This document shows, one piece after another, positions 22,456-31,595 of a DNA stretch of 64,000 nt. Origin of the DNA: Cyanobacteria bacterium SBLK. Lineage in GTDB: Bacteria > Cyanobacteriota > Cyanobacteriia > Cyanobacteriales > Spirulinaceae. A program made the translations under genes and the position numbers. The notes below the pieces were generated by a model. The model was given only the letters and a program-made list of their open reading frames with translations. It had not been told where the DNA came from and ran no database searches. The DNA is taken from positions 1 to 64,000 of the forward strand of contig JAGHZQ010000013.1 in NCBI GenBank assembly GCA_017746715.1, given 5' to 3'. Position 1 is the stretch's first letter. Each line of letters opens with the position of its first letter.

Positions 22456-22911
22456 GTGCATCCAGTCTTTATGTATGGCTCGAACCTCCATCCCCTGCGC
22501 TTGCAAAGTCGCGCCCCTTCTTGGGACGGGAACTATACACGAGCCTTTTTAAGCGATCGCGAACTGCGTTTTAACAAGCGATCGCGCAAATATATTGTCG
22601 CAGCCAATATCATCCCCCACCCCACTCGTCGGGTCTGGGGAATCATCGTCAACTTAAACTCAGACGATTTACAAGCCATGGATGGCTATGAAGGCTGTCC
22701 GACGAATTACAATCGCATTTGGGCATCCCCTTGTTTGGAAGGAGGCGAGATTGTCAAAACCCATACCTATCAAGCACATCCCGACACGATTTTAGAAGGC
22801 AAGCACCCCACTCCCAATTATTTGCAGTACGTACTTGAAGGAGCGCGTCTCTGCGGCTTGCCCGAGGATTATATCAACGCGATCGCCCGCTCGGGACGAG
22901 CCAAAAGTTGA
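22456..22911 (+). CDS. Gamma-glutamylcyclotransferase-like (GGCT/AIG2-fold) protein
   Basis: This 151-aa protein starts at GTG 22456, giving MHPVFMYGSNLHP at the N-terminus. The YGSNL motif is the substrate-binding signature of the GGCT/AIG2 fold. It continues with RRVWGIIVNLNSDDLQAMDG, where a Glu/Asp-rich helix follows the strand as in the family, and a YxxHPDTILEGKHPTPNYL stretch near the end. Family members cyclise gamma-glutamyl compounds (glutathione turnover), though many bacterial members have untested substrates. It stands 63 bp before the CsaB-like gene on the same strand, so they may be co-transcribed. Confidence 0.8.
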   Translation: MHPVFMYGSNLHPLRLQSRAPSWDGNYTRAFLSDRELRFNKRSRKYIVAANIIPHPTRRVWGIIVNLNSDDLQAMDGYEGCPTNYNRIWASPCLEGGEIVKTHTYQAHPDTILEGKHPTPNYLQYVLEGARLCGLPEDYINAIARSGRAKS

Positions 22912-22974
22912 GATTTTCTCGTTTCCTGCAAAAAATGATAAGTTTATTAATAATCTTCAATTTAAGGTTTGTTT

Positions 22975-24027
22975 ATGGGAACGACTCGGGCGATATTATG
23001 CGGTTATTATGGCAAAGGCAATGGTGGAGATGAAGCCCTGCTCGCAACGCTTTTGCAAATGCTGCCCGAGTCGGTAACCCCCATCGTTCTTTCTGGCAAC
23101 CCCCAGCAAACCTATCGACGCTACGGTGTAGAAAGTTGCGATCGCTTCTCTGCCTTTCACATCCTCGGTGCGATGAAAAAATCCGATTATTTTATTTGGG
23201 GCGGGGGGAGTTTAATGCAGGATGTCACCAGTTTGACCAGTCCTTTCTACTATGGGGGCTTAATGGCACTGGCGCAAAAACAGGGTTTAAAAACCATTGC
23301 TTGGGCGCAGGGGCTCGGACCCCTCAAGCGCCCTGTCACGCAGTGGTTAACCCGACAAGTCCTTTCTTATTGTAAAGCCGTTAGCATTCGCGATCGTGCC
23401 TCGGCAAAATTATTAGCAGACTGGCAGATTAAAAACTTATTATCTCCCGATCCGGTTTGGGCATTAAAAGCTAAAACTTATTCCGGTTTGGGAGATTTAC
23501 ATGCCCCTCGCGTTGCTGTCATTTTACGCCCTCATCCCCAACTCACCCCTCAACGCTTGCATTGCTTGACAAGCGCCTTGATTTCTTTTCAAAAAGCAAC
23601 AGAAGCAACGATTTTACTCGTTCCTTTTCAACCCGTGCGAGATTTAAAAATTGCCGAAGCGATCGCGGCAAAACTCCCCCGTGTTTCCCGGATTATTACC
23701 CTTGACGATCCGAGGGAATTAAAAGGATTATTTCAAGGCATAGAAATGACGATCGCCATGCGCCTGCATGGTTTAATTATGGCTTCTTCCGAACGATGTC
23801 GCTGTTTTGCTCTCAGCTACGATCCCAAGGTTAGCCAACTCATGGCAGAGATCGACATCCCCGGTTGGGAATTAGAAAATATTCCCGACGACCCAAATCT
23901 TATTTGTCGGGTTTGGTTGGATTATTTTGCAAATGGAATCGCTTTAAATCTCGCACAAGTTGAATCTTTCAGCGATCGCGCCAAGCTGCATGGAGAAATG
24001 TTACGGCACGCGATTGTTACGCCGTGA
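22975..24027 (+). CDS. csaB: CsaB-like polysaccharide pyruvyltransferase
   Basis: I use the ATG at 22975 (350 aa), with AAGG upstream; a TTG six bases earlier is less likely. The protein opens with ILCGYYGKGNGGDEALLATL, the N-terminal signature of the pyruvyltransferase/CsaB family. It continues with WGGGSLMQDVTS, a TIAWAQGLGPL strand-loop, AVSIRDRASAKLLADW and a C-terminal TIAMRLHGLIMASS motif, all typical. CsaB transfers pyruvate to secondary cell-wall or exopolysaccharide sugars, which can anchor S-layer proteins. In cyanobacteria this gene is conserved and usually annotated as csaB. Full length, no defects. Confidence 0.88.
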   Translation: MGTTRAILCGYYGKGNGGDEALLATLLQMLPESVTPIVLSGNPQQTYRRYGVESCDRFSAFHILGAMKKSDYFIWGGGSLMQDVTSLTSPFYYGGLMALAQKQGLKTIAWAQGLGPLKRPVTQWLTRQVLSYCKAVSIRDRASAKLLADWQIKNLLSPDPVWALKAKTYSGLGDLHAPRVAVILRPHPQLTPQRLHCLTSALISFQKATEATILLVPFQPVRDLKIAEAIAAKLPRVSRIITLDDPRELKGLFQGIEMTIAMRLHGLIMASSERCRCFALSYDPKVSQLMAEIDIPGWELENIPDDPNLICRVWLDYFANGIALNLAQVESFSDRAKLHGEMLRHAIVTP

Positions 24028-24146
24028 TTTACTGGCGATCGGATTATTTTATTTTTCTTAAAATTCTTATTTTTGTAAAAGTACATACATTTTTTATCTT
24101 TGTTTAATAGCAAAGATAACATACCAACCTTTCTCCCTGAAAAATA

Positions 24147-24542
24147 ATGACTTTACTTTGGAGTAACTCCTTAAAAATTGGCATTCCGGAAATTGACAAG
24201 CAACACCAACAGTTAATCGAGCAAATGGGACGCTTGTATAGTGCTATTCAAAAAGATCGAGGAGAAAACGAAATCAAAGAAATCTTGAGGTTCTTAAATC
24301 AATATGTTATCGAACATTTTGGCTATGAAGAATCTTGTATGTTAAGATATCAATGTCCCGTAGCACAAAAAAATAGCACCAAGCACAAGGAATTTAAAGC
24401 AAATTTAAGGGCAATTGAGGAAGAATTTAAAACAAAAGGAGCAAGTGAAAATCTAGCCATTGAAATCAATAAAAATCTCCTTGAATGGTTTGCCAACCAT
24501 ATCAAGAGTATTGATGTTTCTCTAAAATCTTGTATGAGTTGA
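24147..24542 (+). CDS. Bacteriohemerythrin-like protein lacking one iron-ligand His
   Basis: This 131-aa protein has the hemerythrin four-helix pattern: His20 (DKQHQQL), His57 and Glu61 (EHFGYEE), His80 (KHKEF), His118 (ANHIKSID) and Asp123. The family's HxxxH pair in helix C is here N76xxxH80, so one of the seven usual di-iron ligands is Asn. Normal members bind O2 or sense oxygen at a di-iron site. With this change the site may be altered or mono-metal. The rest of the domain is full length, without an attached signalling domain, and it stands alone between an A/T-rich gap and an intron remnant. Confidence 0.85.
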   Translation: MTLLWSNSLKIGIPEIDKQHQQLIEQMGRLYSAIQKDRGENEIKEILRFLNQYVIEHFGYEESCMLRYQCPVAQKNSTKHKEFKANLRAIEEEFKTKGASENLAIEINKNLLEWFANHIKSIDVSLKSCMS

Positions 24543-24544
24543 TC

Positions 24545-24790
24545 CGAGGGATCGAAATTTGCTTGACGCGGGCGATGTAAATTATCTTTGTCTTCTCAGC
24601 ACTGATTTCTAGCCCTCTTTGAGATAGCCATTGCTCGATCTCGATAAGCACGCTTTCTCAGGATTCCTTGTTTAACGTATGTTTCTAACCCGTGTAGCCC
24701 GATATTAGCAAGTAACGGGCTTATTGCACTACTTTGGGGAGTACCTGTCTCGGTTGAGTTGTGTTTTTCTCTAATGACCAGTTCAGGTCG
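24545..24790 (-). pseudogene. Degenerate group II intron reverse transcriptase / maturase fragment
   Basis: The reverse strand from about 24745 encodes GTPQSSAISPLLANIGLHGL, the group II RT signature GTPQGGxxSPLLANI in slightly decayed form (GG to SS). Further on, in another frame, come a WLSQRGLEISAEKTKIIYI stretch, which matches the RT 'LSxEKTxI' motif. Between them the catalytic YADD region is missing, and there is a stop codon after ISKRARNQC. The fragment is therefore internally deleted and frameshifted. It fills most of the 334-bp gap between the hemerythrin and glycosyltransferase genes. No intact intron RNA domains were identified. Confidence 0.75.
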
Positions 24791-24876
24791 CGCATGTTCT
24801 CTCCCGTTAACCTTTCAGGTCTAACGGGAACTTAGGAACAATATTATCGCAATCGATGGTTATTTTTTCAAATCGT

Positions 24877-26355
24877 TTATTTCTGCTCTTTATTCCGAAG
24901 TAGAAAAATGCTAAAGCCATCAATTTTTTTATGTTCTTCAATCGTGAATTTTTCTTGCAGTGATGGCAAAAGAGGTTTAGAGTCTCTACTATAAATCAGC
25001 CAAAATTCCGAGTTGGAACTAGGGATAGAATCGACCCAAGCTGTTAATTCTTTACGATCTCTGGTTTTACTGGGCAAGTCTAGAGAATAAATCGAAAAAT
25101 CCCGATCGCAATAGTGGGTAAAAGGCAGCGTCATCTTATGGAGAATCGACCAAACCAGAAACTCTCCTTTTTGGCGATCGCGACAGACATAATGAGCCAC
25201 TGCGCGATAGCGATCGGAAGCACGAATATATCTAGATTTTGTCGTGTAATATTTGAATAAACCCGCTCCAGATGCCAGAAGATAGAGACTCAATATTATA
25301 ATTGCTACGATGCGGAATCGTTTCCACAATTCGATTAATCCAAGAGATAACAAAATTGTCAAGTAGGGCAAACTGGACAAAATATATCGACTAATCCAAA
25401 CCGAATAAAAGACGTGGGAAAAAACAAAAACAATCAAAATCGGAAGCAAAGCCCAAACCGCGATCGAAATAACATATTTTTGATGCTTGCCCTGCCATAA
25501 AGCAAAAGCTAAAACGGTTAAGATCGTTAAAATCATCAATTGTAGAAAAATAGCTAATAATTTTGGTGAAGGAACGTGAGCATAGACGAAAAAAATTCTA
25601 ATTTGCCTTAAAACATGAGAAATTCCCGGAATGGGAGGGGTTAATTTATGAGCGCCCGAAGACTGATAAACCGAGATAGCAACAGGTAGGATTGCTACAG
25701 TAATTAGAAAATAATCCAGTAAAAAAACAGAGATATTTCGCCATGTAAATTTTGTTTTCCGCGCGATAAAAATGACAGTATCAAGAAAAAAATCCGAAAC
25801 AATAAAGACAAAATTAAGAGGAGTTGTAAAAGCAGCAAGAACTCTAGCAACGATCCAAACAGAGCGATTCAGATATTGCTGACTTGAATTCAAGCGATAT
25901 TTATACTTGCAAAAATAAAGCGAACCAACAATGCCAAAAAACAAACTTACAATATAGTAGCGAACCTCTTGTGCGTGGTTGATAAACAGTGGCGATATAC
26001 TCAGGAAAAAAGAAGAGAGCAGGGCTGTTTCACGATCGAAAAGTTGCTTGGCAAGTCGATAAATTCCATAAACGCTTGCTAAGGCAAAAAGAACCGACAG
26101 ACTTCTCAACCAAACATCGTGTTTAGATAAAAGCATCCAAGGATTGAGCAAGACATAATACAAAAGCCTTCCTTTATTGAAACCCAGATCGATTGAATCT
26201 CGAATACTGATAAATTCGTCAATCCATAAACCCCGATAATTAATTCTCCAAAAACATAAAAAAGTGGAAAAAATAAGAATTGCGAATATGGGAAAATTCT
26301 TAGATTTTGCTCGAGACAATAACTGGGAAACAATGCCTGTAATGTTTGTACTCAT
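24877..26355 (-). CDS. GT39-type membrane glycosyltransferase
   Basis: This 492-aa protein has about 10-12 membrane helices. A first helix near residues 20-40 is followed by an external loop with RGLWIDEFISIRDS, the Asp-Glu motif typical of the ArnT/PMT (GT39-like) superfamily. A polar C-terminal domain of about 130 residues faces the outside. Such enzymes transfer sugars from polyprenyl-phosphate donors to lipids or proteins at the external side of the membrane. The divergent flippase-like and GT2 genes at 26576-28535 would make the polyprenyl donor, so these three form a likely functional set. The acceptor is unknown. Confidence 0.8.
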   Translation of the reverse strand: MSTNITGIVSQLLSRAKSKNFPIFAILIFSTFLCFWRINYRGLWIDEFISIRDSIDLGFNKGRLLYYVLLNPWMLLSKHDVWLRSLSVLFALASVYGIYRLAKQLFDRETALLSSFFLSISPLFINHAQEVRYYIVSLFFGIVGSLYFCKYKYRLNSSQQYLNRSVWIVARVLAAFTTPLNFVFIVSDFFLDTVIFIARKTKFTWRNISVFLLDYFLITVAILPVAISVYQSSGAHKLTPPIPGISHVLRQIRIFFVYAHVPSPKLLAIFLQLMILTILTVLAFALWQGKHQKYVISIAVWALLPILIVFVFSHVFYSVWISRYILSSLPYLTILLSLGLIELWKRFRIVAIIILSLYLLASGAGLFKYYTTKSRYIRASDRYRAVAHYVCRDRQKGEFLVWSILHKMTLPFTHYCDRDFSIYSLDLPSKTRDRKELTAWVDSIPSSNSEFWLIYSRDSKPLLPSLQEKFTIEEHKKIDGFSIFLLRNKEQK

Positions 26356-26546
26356 ACCATAGAAGAGAGTTTCGCTATCGAGATTATGGCACGAGATCGC
26401 TTCTTTTGGGATGTCAGACGATTCAATTCATTCGTACCGTTCAAAAGTAAGAGGAGATGGTATAGTTTTGCCTTATGATAGATGCAGACGAGGGACAACT
26501 CGAACAAAACCAGTCCATAACGTTCTTGTGCTGCTCCTCATACCGC

Positions 26547-26590
26547 GATGGAATTTTCTCTGATGAAATTTTCTGATGAAATTTTCTCTA
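26547..26590 (+). repeat. Three imperfect direct repeats over the start of the flippase-like gene
   Basis: Three copies of GATG(G/A)AATTTTCT(CT) lie side by side and bring three ATG codons. Those at 26548 and 26563 open a 20-codon frame that overlaps the real start at 26576 out of frame, a possible short leader peptide. Confidence 0.6.
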
Positions 26591-27475
26591 AAGTCTGTTA
26601 TTGCTGCTAGCAAACCCGTTTTACGTTGGGTTATCTTTGGTGGGATTTGTTTTTTTGTCGTTCGGACTTTACAAGCTCACTGGCAGCAGGTCATGGCAAC
26701 GACCCCAGAAAATATACATTGGGGATATCTGGCGATCGCACTTTTGGTCACGTTGCTGGCGCATTGTTGGACGGGATGGGTTTGGGGGGGAATTCTCTCG
26801 TTTTTAGCGCATCCCGTCCCACCTCGATGGAGTATTCGCGTTTATTTAATCACCAATATCGCCAAATATATTCCCGGTAATATTTGGCATTTCTACGGAC
26901 GCATTCGCGCTGCTCAAGAGAAAGCAATTCCCGTGGCGATCGCCACCGTTAGCATTCTTCTCGAACCCTTACTCATGGCCGCTTCCGCCATTGTCTGGGC
27001 ATTATTCAGCTATCCTCAGTTTAATCCGGGCTGGCAAATTCTAGTTTTATGTGGGGTATTAATTGGAGTCCATCCTGTCTTTCTCAATCCGGCCTTAGCA
27101 GTTGTGGCAAAACTGAAAGGAAAAGGCAAAAAAATGACAGCGGAAAAATCACAATTGCGGGTGCGTCATTATCCCTTTTTTCCCCTACTGGGAGAGTTTA
27201 TTTTTTTAGGTTTGCGCGGCGGCGGTTTTTTAATGGTCGTCCTTGCCCTCTATCCTTTAGAATTTGGACAACTCCCTCGCCTATTCGGTGCATTTATCAT
27301 TGCTTGGTTATTGGGCATGGTCGTACCCGGAGCGCCTGGGGGAATTGGGGTTTTTGAAGGTACGGCGATCGCTTTGTTACAAGGAGAGTACATCGTCGCG
27401 ATCGCCCTCTATCGTTTGATCGGAACCCTTGCCGAGGCAGTCGGTGCTGCAATTGCCTTTTTCAGCAAAAAGTAA
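26576..27475 (+). CDS. Flippase-like / lysylphosphatidylglycerol-synthase-type membrane protein
   Basis: This 299-aa polytopic protein (about 7-8 helices) belongs to the LPG_synthase_TM / UPF0104 (AglD-like) family. Diagnostic stretches are YLITNIAKYIPGNIWHFYGR (about residues 90-110) and VVPGAPGGIGVFEG (about 242-256), with the C-terminal helices after them. Members are thought to act on lipid-linked sugars. The next gene is a GT2 polyprenyl-phosphate sugar transferase 40 bp downstream. The ATG at 26576 is preceded by two out-of-frame ATGs in a direct repeat, so start choice rests on the MKFSLKS frame and its continuation. Confidence 0.82.
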   Translation: MKFSLKSVIAASKPVLRWVIFGGICFFVVRTLQAHWQQVMATTPENIHWGYLAIALLVTLLAHCWTGWVWGGILSFLAHPVPPRWSIRVYLITNIAKYIPGNIWHFYGRIRAAQEKAIPVAIATVSILLEPLLMAASAIVWALFSYPQFNPGWQILVLCGVLIGVHPVFLNPALAVVAKLKGKGKKMTAEKSQLRVRHYPFFPLLGEFIFLGLRGGGFLMVVLALYPLEFGQLPRLFGAFIIAWLLGMVVPGAPGGIGVFEGTAIALLQGEYIVAIALYRLIGTLAEAVGAAIAFFSKK

Positions 27476-27515
27476 ATCGCGATCGCTCAATCCTTAGCCA
27501 ATCTTTTAGCAATCC

Positions 27516-28535
27516 ATGAAAAATCAGCCCCTATCCACAACCCGCGAGGCAACTCCTTTAGATGTGTCGATCGCCATTCCTATTTATAACGAGGAAGAAA
27601 GTTTGCCGGAGTTAATTGCAGCCATTCATAACAGCTTGCAAGAAACCGAGTTGCGTTATGAAATTCTCTGCGTTGACGATGGTTCGACGGATAGATCGGC
27701 ACAATTGCTGAAGGAATTGGCCGAGAAAGACCCCCTTTTGCGAGGGATTTTATTGCGGCGAAATTACGGGCAGACTCCGGCAATGGCCGCCGGATTCGAT
27801 CATGCCCGAGGGCGAGCGATCGTGACTTTAGACGGGGATTTACAGAACGATCCCGCAGATATTCCCATGTTGTTAAACAAGTTAGATGAGGGTTACGACT
27901 TGGTGAGCGGTTGGCGCAAAAATCGCCAGGATCATGCTGTCACGCGCCTATTGCCCTCAAAAATTGCCAATTGGTTAATCGGTCGCATTACTGGGGTTAA
28001 AGTTCACGATTACGGCTGTTCTTTGAAAGCATATCGCTCGGAAATCGTAGCGGATATGAATTTATATGGAGAATTACATCGTTTCTTGCCTGCCTTAGCC
28101 TACATTGAAGGGGCCAGAATTACCGAGTTACCCGTGCGCCATCACGCCCGCAAATACGGACGCAGCAAGTACGGTTTGGGACGAACGATCCGGGTGGTTT
28201 TGGATTTACTGACCGTGTTTTTTATGCGGAAATTCCTCACCCGTCCCATGCACGTTTTTGGGGTAGTTGGCGTGACTTGCATGGTTTTGGGTATCGTTTT
28301 GGGGGGCTACTTAACCTTTCTTAAATGGGGATTGGGACAGCAAATTGGCGATCGCCCCCTCCTCGTTCTCGTAGCAATTTTAATTTTAACGGGAGTACAG
28401 TTATTTAGTTTTGGCTTATTGGGTGAATTATTAATGCGAACTTATCACGAATCCCAAGGCCGGCCGATTTATCGCGTGCGAGAAATCTGTTCGAGTAATG
28501 GCGATCGCCCAACCCGAGAAAACGGAGAAAAATAG
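27516..28535 (+). CDS. GT2 polyprenyl-phosphate glycosyltransferase (DPM1/GtrB-like)
   Basis: This 339-aa protein has a GT-A catalytic domain at about residues 14-230, with SIAIPIYNEEESLPELIAAI, ILCVDDGSTDRS and TLDGDLQNDPADIP (DxD-like metal site), then an RKYGRSKYGLGRTIR motif. Two membrane helices (about 245-267 and 283-306) form the GtrB-type anchor. It transfers a hexose from a nucleotide sugar to polyprenyl phosphate on the cytoplasmic face. It follows the flippase-like gene and sits opposite a GT39 enzyme, giving a complete make-flip-transfer set. Similar genes occur widely in cyanobacteria. Confidence 0.88.
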   Translation: MKNQPLSTTREATPLDVSIAIPIYNEEESLPELIAAIHNSLQETELRYEILCVDDGSTDRSAQLLKELAEKDPLLRGILLRRNYGQTPAMAAGFDHARGRAIVTLDGDLQNDPADIPMLLNKLDEGYDLVSGWRKNRQDHAVTRLLPSKIANWLIGRITGVKVHDYGCSLKAYRSEIVADMNLYGELHRFLPALAYIEGARITELPVRHHARKYGRSKYGLGRTIRVVLDLLTVFFMRKFLTRPMHVFGVVGVTCMVLGIVLGGYLTFLKWGLGQQIGDRPLLVLVAILILTGVQLFSFGLLGELLMRTYHESQGRPIYRVREICSSNGDRPTRENGEK

Positions 28536-28614
28536 GTTCGGATTGAGAGCGATCGCCCAGATTTGCGATACAATATAGTTCAAAAGAATTGCAACGCTAA
28601 GTTTTTTCTGAATT

Positions 28615-29400
28615 ATGACTGGAGTTCTCGTTCCCTCTGGGGTTGCCAAGTTAAACTATCGGGTAAGTTGGGACGAATTACCCGAGGATTTTCCCTTACC
28701 CGACGATCCCGTGGAAAGTACCGCTCAACCACTTTTAGCCGCCGCTTTACGAGAAAGTTTAGAACTGGTTGGATTTTTGACCCCCGATAAATTAGTTGCC
28801 TCTAATTTGGGCATTTGTGCCACGGTGAACAAAAAATACGTCGTGAAAGCACCAGACTGGCTCTATGTCGCCAACGTTCTCCCCCCAGACCCTCAGCAAA
28901 CTTCTCGTCGCAGTTACACCCCGCGCACTCAGGGGGATATTCCGGCGATCGTCATGGAATTTCTCTCGGAAACGGAAGGGGGAGAATATTCAGCACGTCC
29001 TCATTATCCCTACGGAAAATTATGGTTTTACGAGCGCATTTTAGAGGTTCCAATTTACGTTATTTTTGAACCGGAAGAAGGAACATTAGAAGTTCGACAA
29101 TTAGTGAATGGCGTTTATCAAATGCAAACAGCCGACGATCGCGATCGCTATTGGCTCGCGCCTTTAAATTTGTATCTTGGCATTTGGCAAGGGACAAAAG
29201 CCGATCGCGATGGGTATTGGTTGCGCTTCTGGGATGAAAATGGCAATTTATTATTGTGGGGAGCAGAACAAATCGAACAAGAACGCCAACGGACAGAACA
29301 AGAACGACAGCGAGCAGAACAAGAACGACAGCGAGCAGAACAACTTGCCGCTTATTTGCGATCGCAGGGGCTAGATCCCGATAATTTGCCCCAGTCATAA
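28615..29400 (+). CDS. Uma2-family (DUF820) protein with tandem QERQRAE tail
   Basis: This 261-aa protein has a Uma2 nuclease-like domain over about residues 30-215 (APDWLYVANVLPPDP, DIPAIVMEFLSETEGGEYS, GKLWFYERILEVPIYVIFEP, LNLYLGIWQG). A charged helix follows, made of three 7-residue repeats of EQERQRA. The tail is encoded by a 21-bp tandem repeat at 29274-29336, a slippage-prone site that can vary among strains. Such tails are common in cyanobacterial Uma2 proteins and probably form coiled coils for pairing. Its biological role is unknown, as for the other Uma2 copies here. Confidence 0.88.
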   Translation: MTGVLVPSGVAKLNYRVSWDELPEDFPLPDDPVESTAQPLLAAALRESLELVGFLTPDKLVASNLGICATVNKKYVVKAPDWLYVANVLPPDPQQTSRRSYTPRTQGDIPAIVMEFLSETEGGEYSARPHYPYGKLWFYERILEVPIYVIFEPEEGTLEVRQLVNGVYQMQTADDRDRYWLAPLNLYLGIWQGTKADRDGYWLRFWDENGNLLLWGAEQIEQERQRTEQERQRAEQERQRAEQLAAYLRSQGLDPDNLPQS

Positions 29401-29451
29401 CCCTTCATTTTGAGCGAGGATCGAGTATTCTGAAGAAAAACGAGAAATTCC

Positions 29452-30426
29452 ATGCTCGCCGTTTCTTCCCCCAACGCGATCGCCACTGCCGACGAACTCC
29501 TAGAAGCCTTTGCCGACTTCCTGAATATTGATGTCAGTGCGGGAGATGCGGCAAATGATACCCTCAACACCTATCGCCGACAGGTGCAATATTTTGTCAA
29601 GTGGTGCGATCGCAACAAAATCGCCCCCGCAGAAGCGACGAAGGAAGATATCAAGCGTTATCGTCATTGGCTAGTAAATACGCGACACCTGAAACCGGCA
29701 ACGGTTGCATTGAAACTTTCCGTCGTGCGTCGTTTTTACCAAGCTGCCTTAGAGCGGGGTTTAATTGCTTTTAATCCGGCTTTGGGGGTCAAACCGCCGC
29801 GAGAAAAGCGAGATCCGGCAGAACGCATTACCTATCTCGAAAAGCCGGAAGTGGAACAACTTTTACAAACCATTGGCGAAGATGGTTCGCTTAAATCCTT
29901 GCGAGATAAGTCGTTGTTGGCAATTATGGCGATGGAGGGACCCCGCACGGTGGAATTGCACCGCGCCAATATCGCCGATGTGGTCAAACAGGGTCAAAAT
30001 ATTGGCATTCGAGTAGAAGGAAAGCGCAACATTCGCATCGTTCCCCTCATTCCGGCGATCGCTCAGTTATTATTCGACTATCTCGAAGCCCGAAAGGAAG
30101 CAGGAGAACGCCTCAAAGCCTCTTCGCCCCTGTTTATTGCAGTGGGCAACCGGGCGGGGGGACAGCGCATTTCTCGGCGGGGTATTCGTCTCATTGTCGA
30201 TCGCTATCTCCAACAAGCCGCTCTCAAACATACCCCTGGACGCACTATTTCCGCTCACAGTTTGCGTCACACGGCGGGAACTTTAGCATTAAGATCCGGG
30301 GCGGAGTTGCGACAGGTGCAAGATTTATTGGGACACGCGGATCCCAGAACAACCTGTATTTACGCCCACGTTGCCGATCGCTGGGAAAATAACCCCGCTT
30401 TGAAATTGGGTATCGATTTGAGTTGA
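29452..30426 (+). CDS. Tyrosine recombinase / integrase (XerC/D-like)
   Basis: This 324-aa protein has an N-terminal SAM-like core-binding domain (about residues 10-110, [37 protein letters not shown]). The catalytic domain shows Arg in [12 protein letters not shown], the HxxR box in [19 protein letters not shown], His in [16 protein letters not shown] and the nucleophile Tyr in the same segment, followed by VADRW. All five catalytic residues appear present. No attachment site or element boundary is visible around it, and the island's tRNA-Thr footprint is 7.4 kb away with housekeeping-type genes in between. I therefore treat it as a stand-alone Xer-like gene. Confidence 0.85.
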   Translation: MLAVSSPNAIATADELLEAFADFLNIDVSAGDAANDTLNTYRRQVQYFVKWCDRNKIAPAEATKEDIKRYRHWLVNTRHLKPATVALKLSVVRRFYQAALERGLIAFNPALGVKPPREKRDPAERITYLEKPEVEQLLQTIGEDGSLKSLRDKSLLAIMAMEGPRTVELHRANIADVVKQGQNIGIRVEGKRNIRIVPLIPAIAQLLFDYLEARKEAGERLKASSPLFIAVGNRAGGQRISRRGIRLIVDRYLQQAALKHTPGRTISAHSLRHTAGTLALRSGAELRQVQDLLGHADPRTTCIYAHVADRWENNPALKLGIDLS

Positions 30427-30524
30427 TGAAGGGCGATCGGCACGAAGAACCAGAGAATCGATACAATCAAGAAATATCCCTTTTCTCAAACTTCCTGCTT
30501 TAGCGATCGGAACTGATAACTGAA

Positions 30525-31253
30525 ATGACTCTCGCACCCCTAAAAACCCCCATCATTTACCCCGAACCGGACGGCGAACCTATGGCAGAAAGCGACCCCG
30601 CACGCGACTACTTAGTGTATGGCGTTGAAAGCCTCAAATTCTACTTTCGAGAGCGAGAAGATGTTTATGTATCGGGCAATCTTTGGATTTCTTACGAACG
30701 AGGCGTTCCCGATGCCGCCGTTAGTCCAGATGTTTTTGTCGTCTTTGGGGTAGGGAACCGACCGCGAAGGAGTTTCCGGGTTTGGGAAGAAGGGGGAAGG
30801 ACTCCCGACTGGGTACTCGAGGTGACATCTGCCAAAACTTGGAAGAAAGACGAGGAACAAAAGCCGACAATCTACGCGCAATTGGGTGTCTCGGAATACT
30901 TCCAATACGATCCCACTGGGGACTATCTCGATCCTTCCTTAAAGGGTCAGCATTTGGTTAATGGGATTTATCAACTTCTGACCCCAAACACGTTAGAAGA
31001 TGGATCGCGATCTCTCTATTCTGAGGTTCTAGGTTTATATCTCCGATTGCTCCCTAACGGTCAACTCCGATTTTTCAATCCTCAAACGGGGGAATATTTG
31101 AGAAATTTTGATGAAAGCGAACAACGAGCCAACCAGCAACAACAACGAGCCGAACAAGCCGAAACAGCATTACAGGAAACACAAACAGCATTACAGCAAT
31201 TGCGCGATCGCCTCGTTGCAATGGGTTTAGACCCCGATAACCTTCCCTCCTAA
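30525..31253 (+). CDS. Uma2-family (DUF820) protein
   Basis: This 242-aa protein has the Uma2 domain from about residue 10 to 180: IYPEPDGEPMAESDPARDYL, PDVFVVFGVGNRPRRSFRVW, GRTPDWVLEVTSAKTWKKDE (Glu and Lys of the nuclease core) and KPTIYAQLGVSEYFQYDP. The C-terminal third is a Gln/Glu-rich helix (ANQQQQRAEQAETALQETQT) ending LVAMGLDPDNLPS, an ending almost shared with the 28615 copy (LRSQGLDPDNLPQS). This points to recent family expansion. Role unknown. Confidence 0.88.
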   Translation: MTLAPLKTPIIYPEPDGEPMAESDPARDYLVYGVESLKFYFREREDVYVSGNLWISYERGVPDAAVSPDVFVVFGVGNRPRRSFRVWEEGGRTPDWVLEVTSAKTWKKDEEQKPTIYAQLGVSEYFQYDPTGDYLDPSLKGQHLVNGIYQLLTPNTLEDGSRSLYSEVLGLYLRLLPNGQLRFFNPQTGEYLRNFDESEQRANQQQQRAEQAETALQETQTALQQLRDRLVAMGLDPDNLPS

Positions 31254-31312
31254 AGTGTAAGGGAAGGTAGCAGACGACCTGTTTGCTGAAATGTTCGATC
31301 GCTTGGATAATG

Positions 31313-31595
31313 GTTCGCGAACGATGGTTATACTTCTATCACTAATACTGTTTGGAGTATTATATACATTTTTCCTACTCTTGAAGGTAAACCTTTACCA
31401 GAAGGAAGTATAGTACGATTTTTATTTTCAGCCTCAAGACGTTTAGATACTTCTAATGAAATCTTATTAGACATAACAAATAGGCTTGAAGAAGAAAAAA
31501 ATATTAATGATAAGATAAAGCTGCGTAATGTTATTTTTGAAGTAAGAGGATACGATCGCATTGCTAAAAAATCAGGGCAGGCGATCGCTCTTTAA
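31313..31595 (+). pseudogene. Degenerate ORF fragment between two Uma2 genes
   Basis: A plus-strand frame of about 85 codons reads as sensible protein (LEGKPLPEGSIVRFLFSASR, DTSNEILLDITNRLEEEKN, LRNVIFEVRGYDRIAKKSGQ) and ends in TAA at 31593-31595. It has no start codon, and a stop lies shortly upstream in frame, so it seems to be the 3' part of a lost gene. It overlaps the last codons of the convergent Uma2 gene. I cannot name the parent family. The antisense 77-aa ORF here is its shadow. Confidence 0.4.

Noticed and set aside
29452..30426. Tyrosine recombinase as the integrase of the tRNA-Thr island
   Set aside because: It is 7.4 kb from the island edge with a tRNA and ordinary chromosomal genes between. 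No repeated tRNA core is seen near it, so linkage is unsupported.
31328..31561. 77-aa minus-strand ORF
   Set aside because: Antisense to a more protein-like plus-strand fragment and Ser/Phe-rich.
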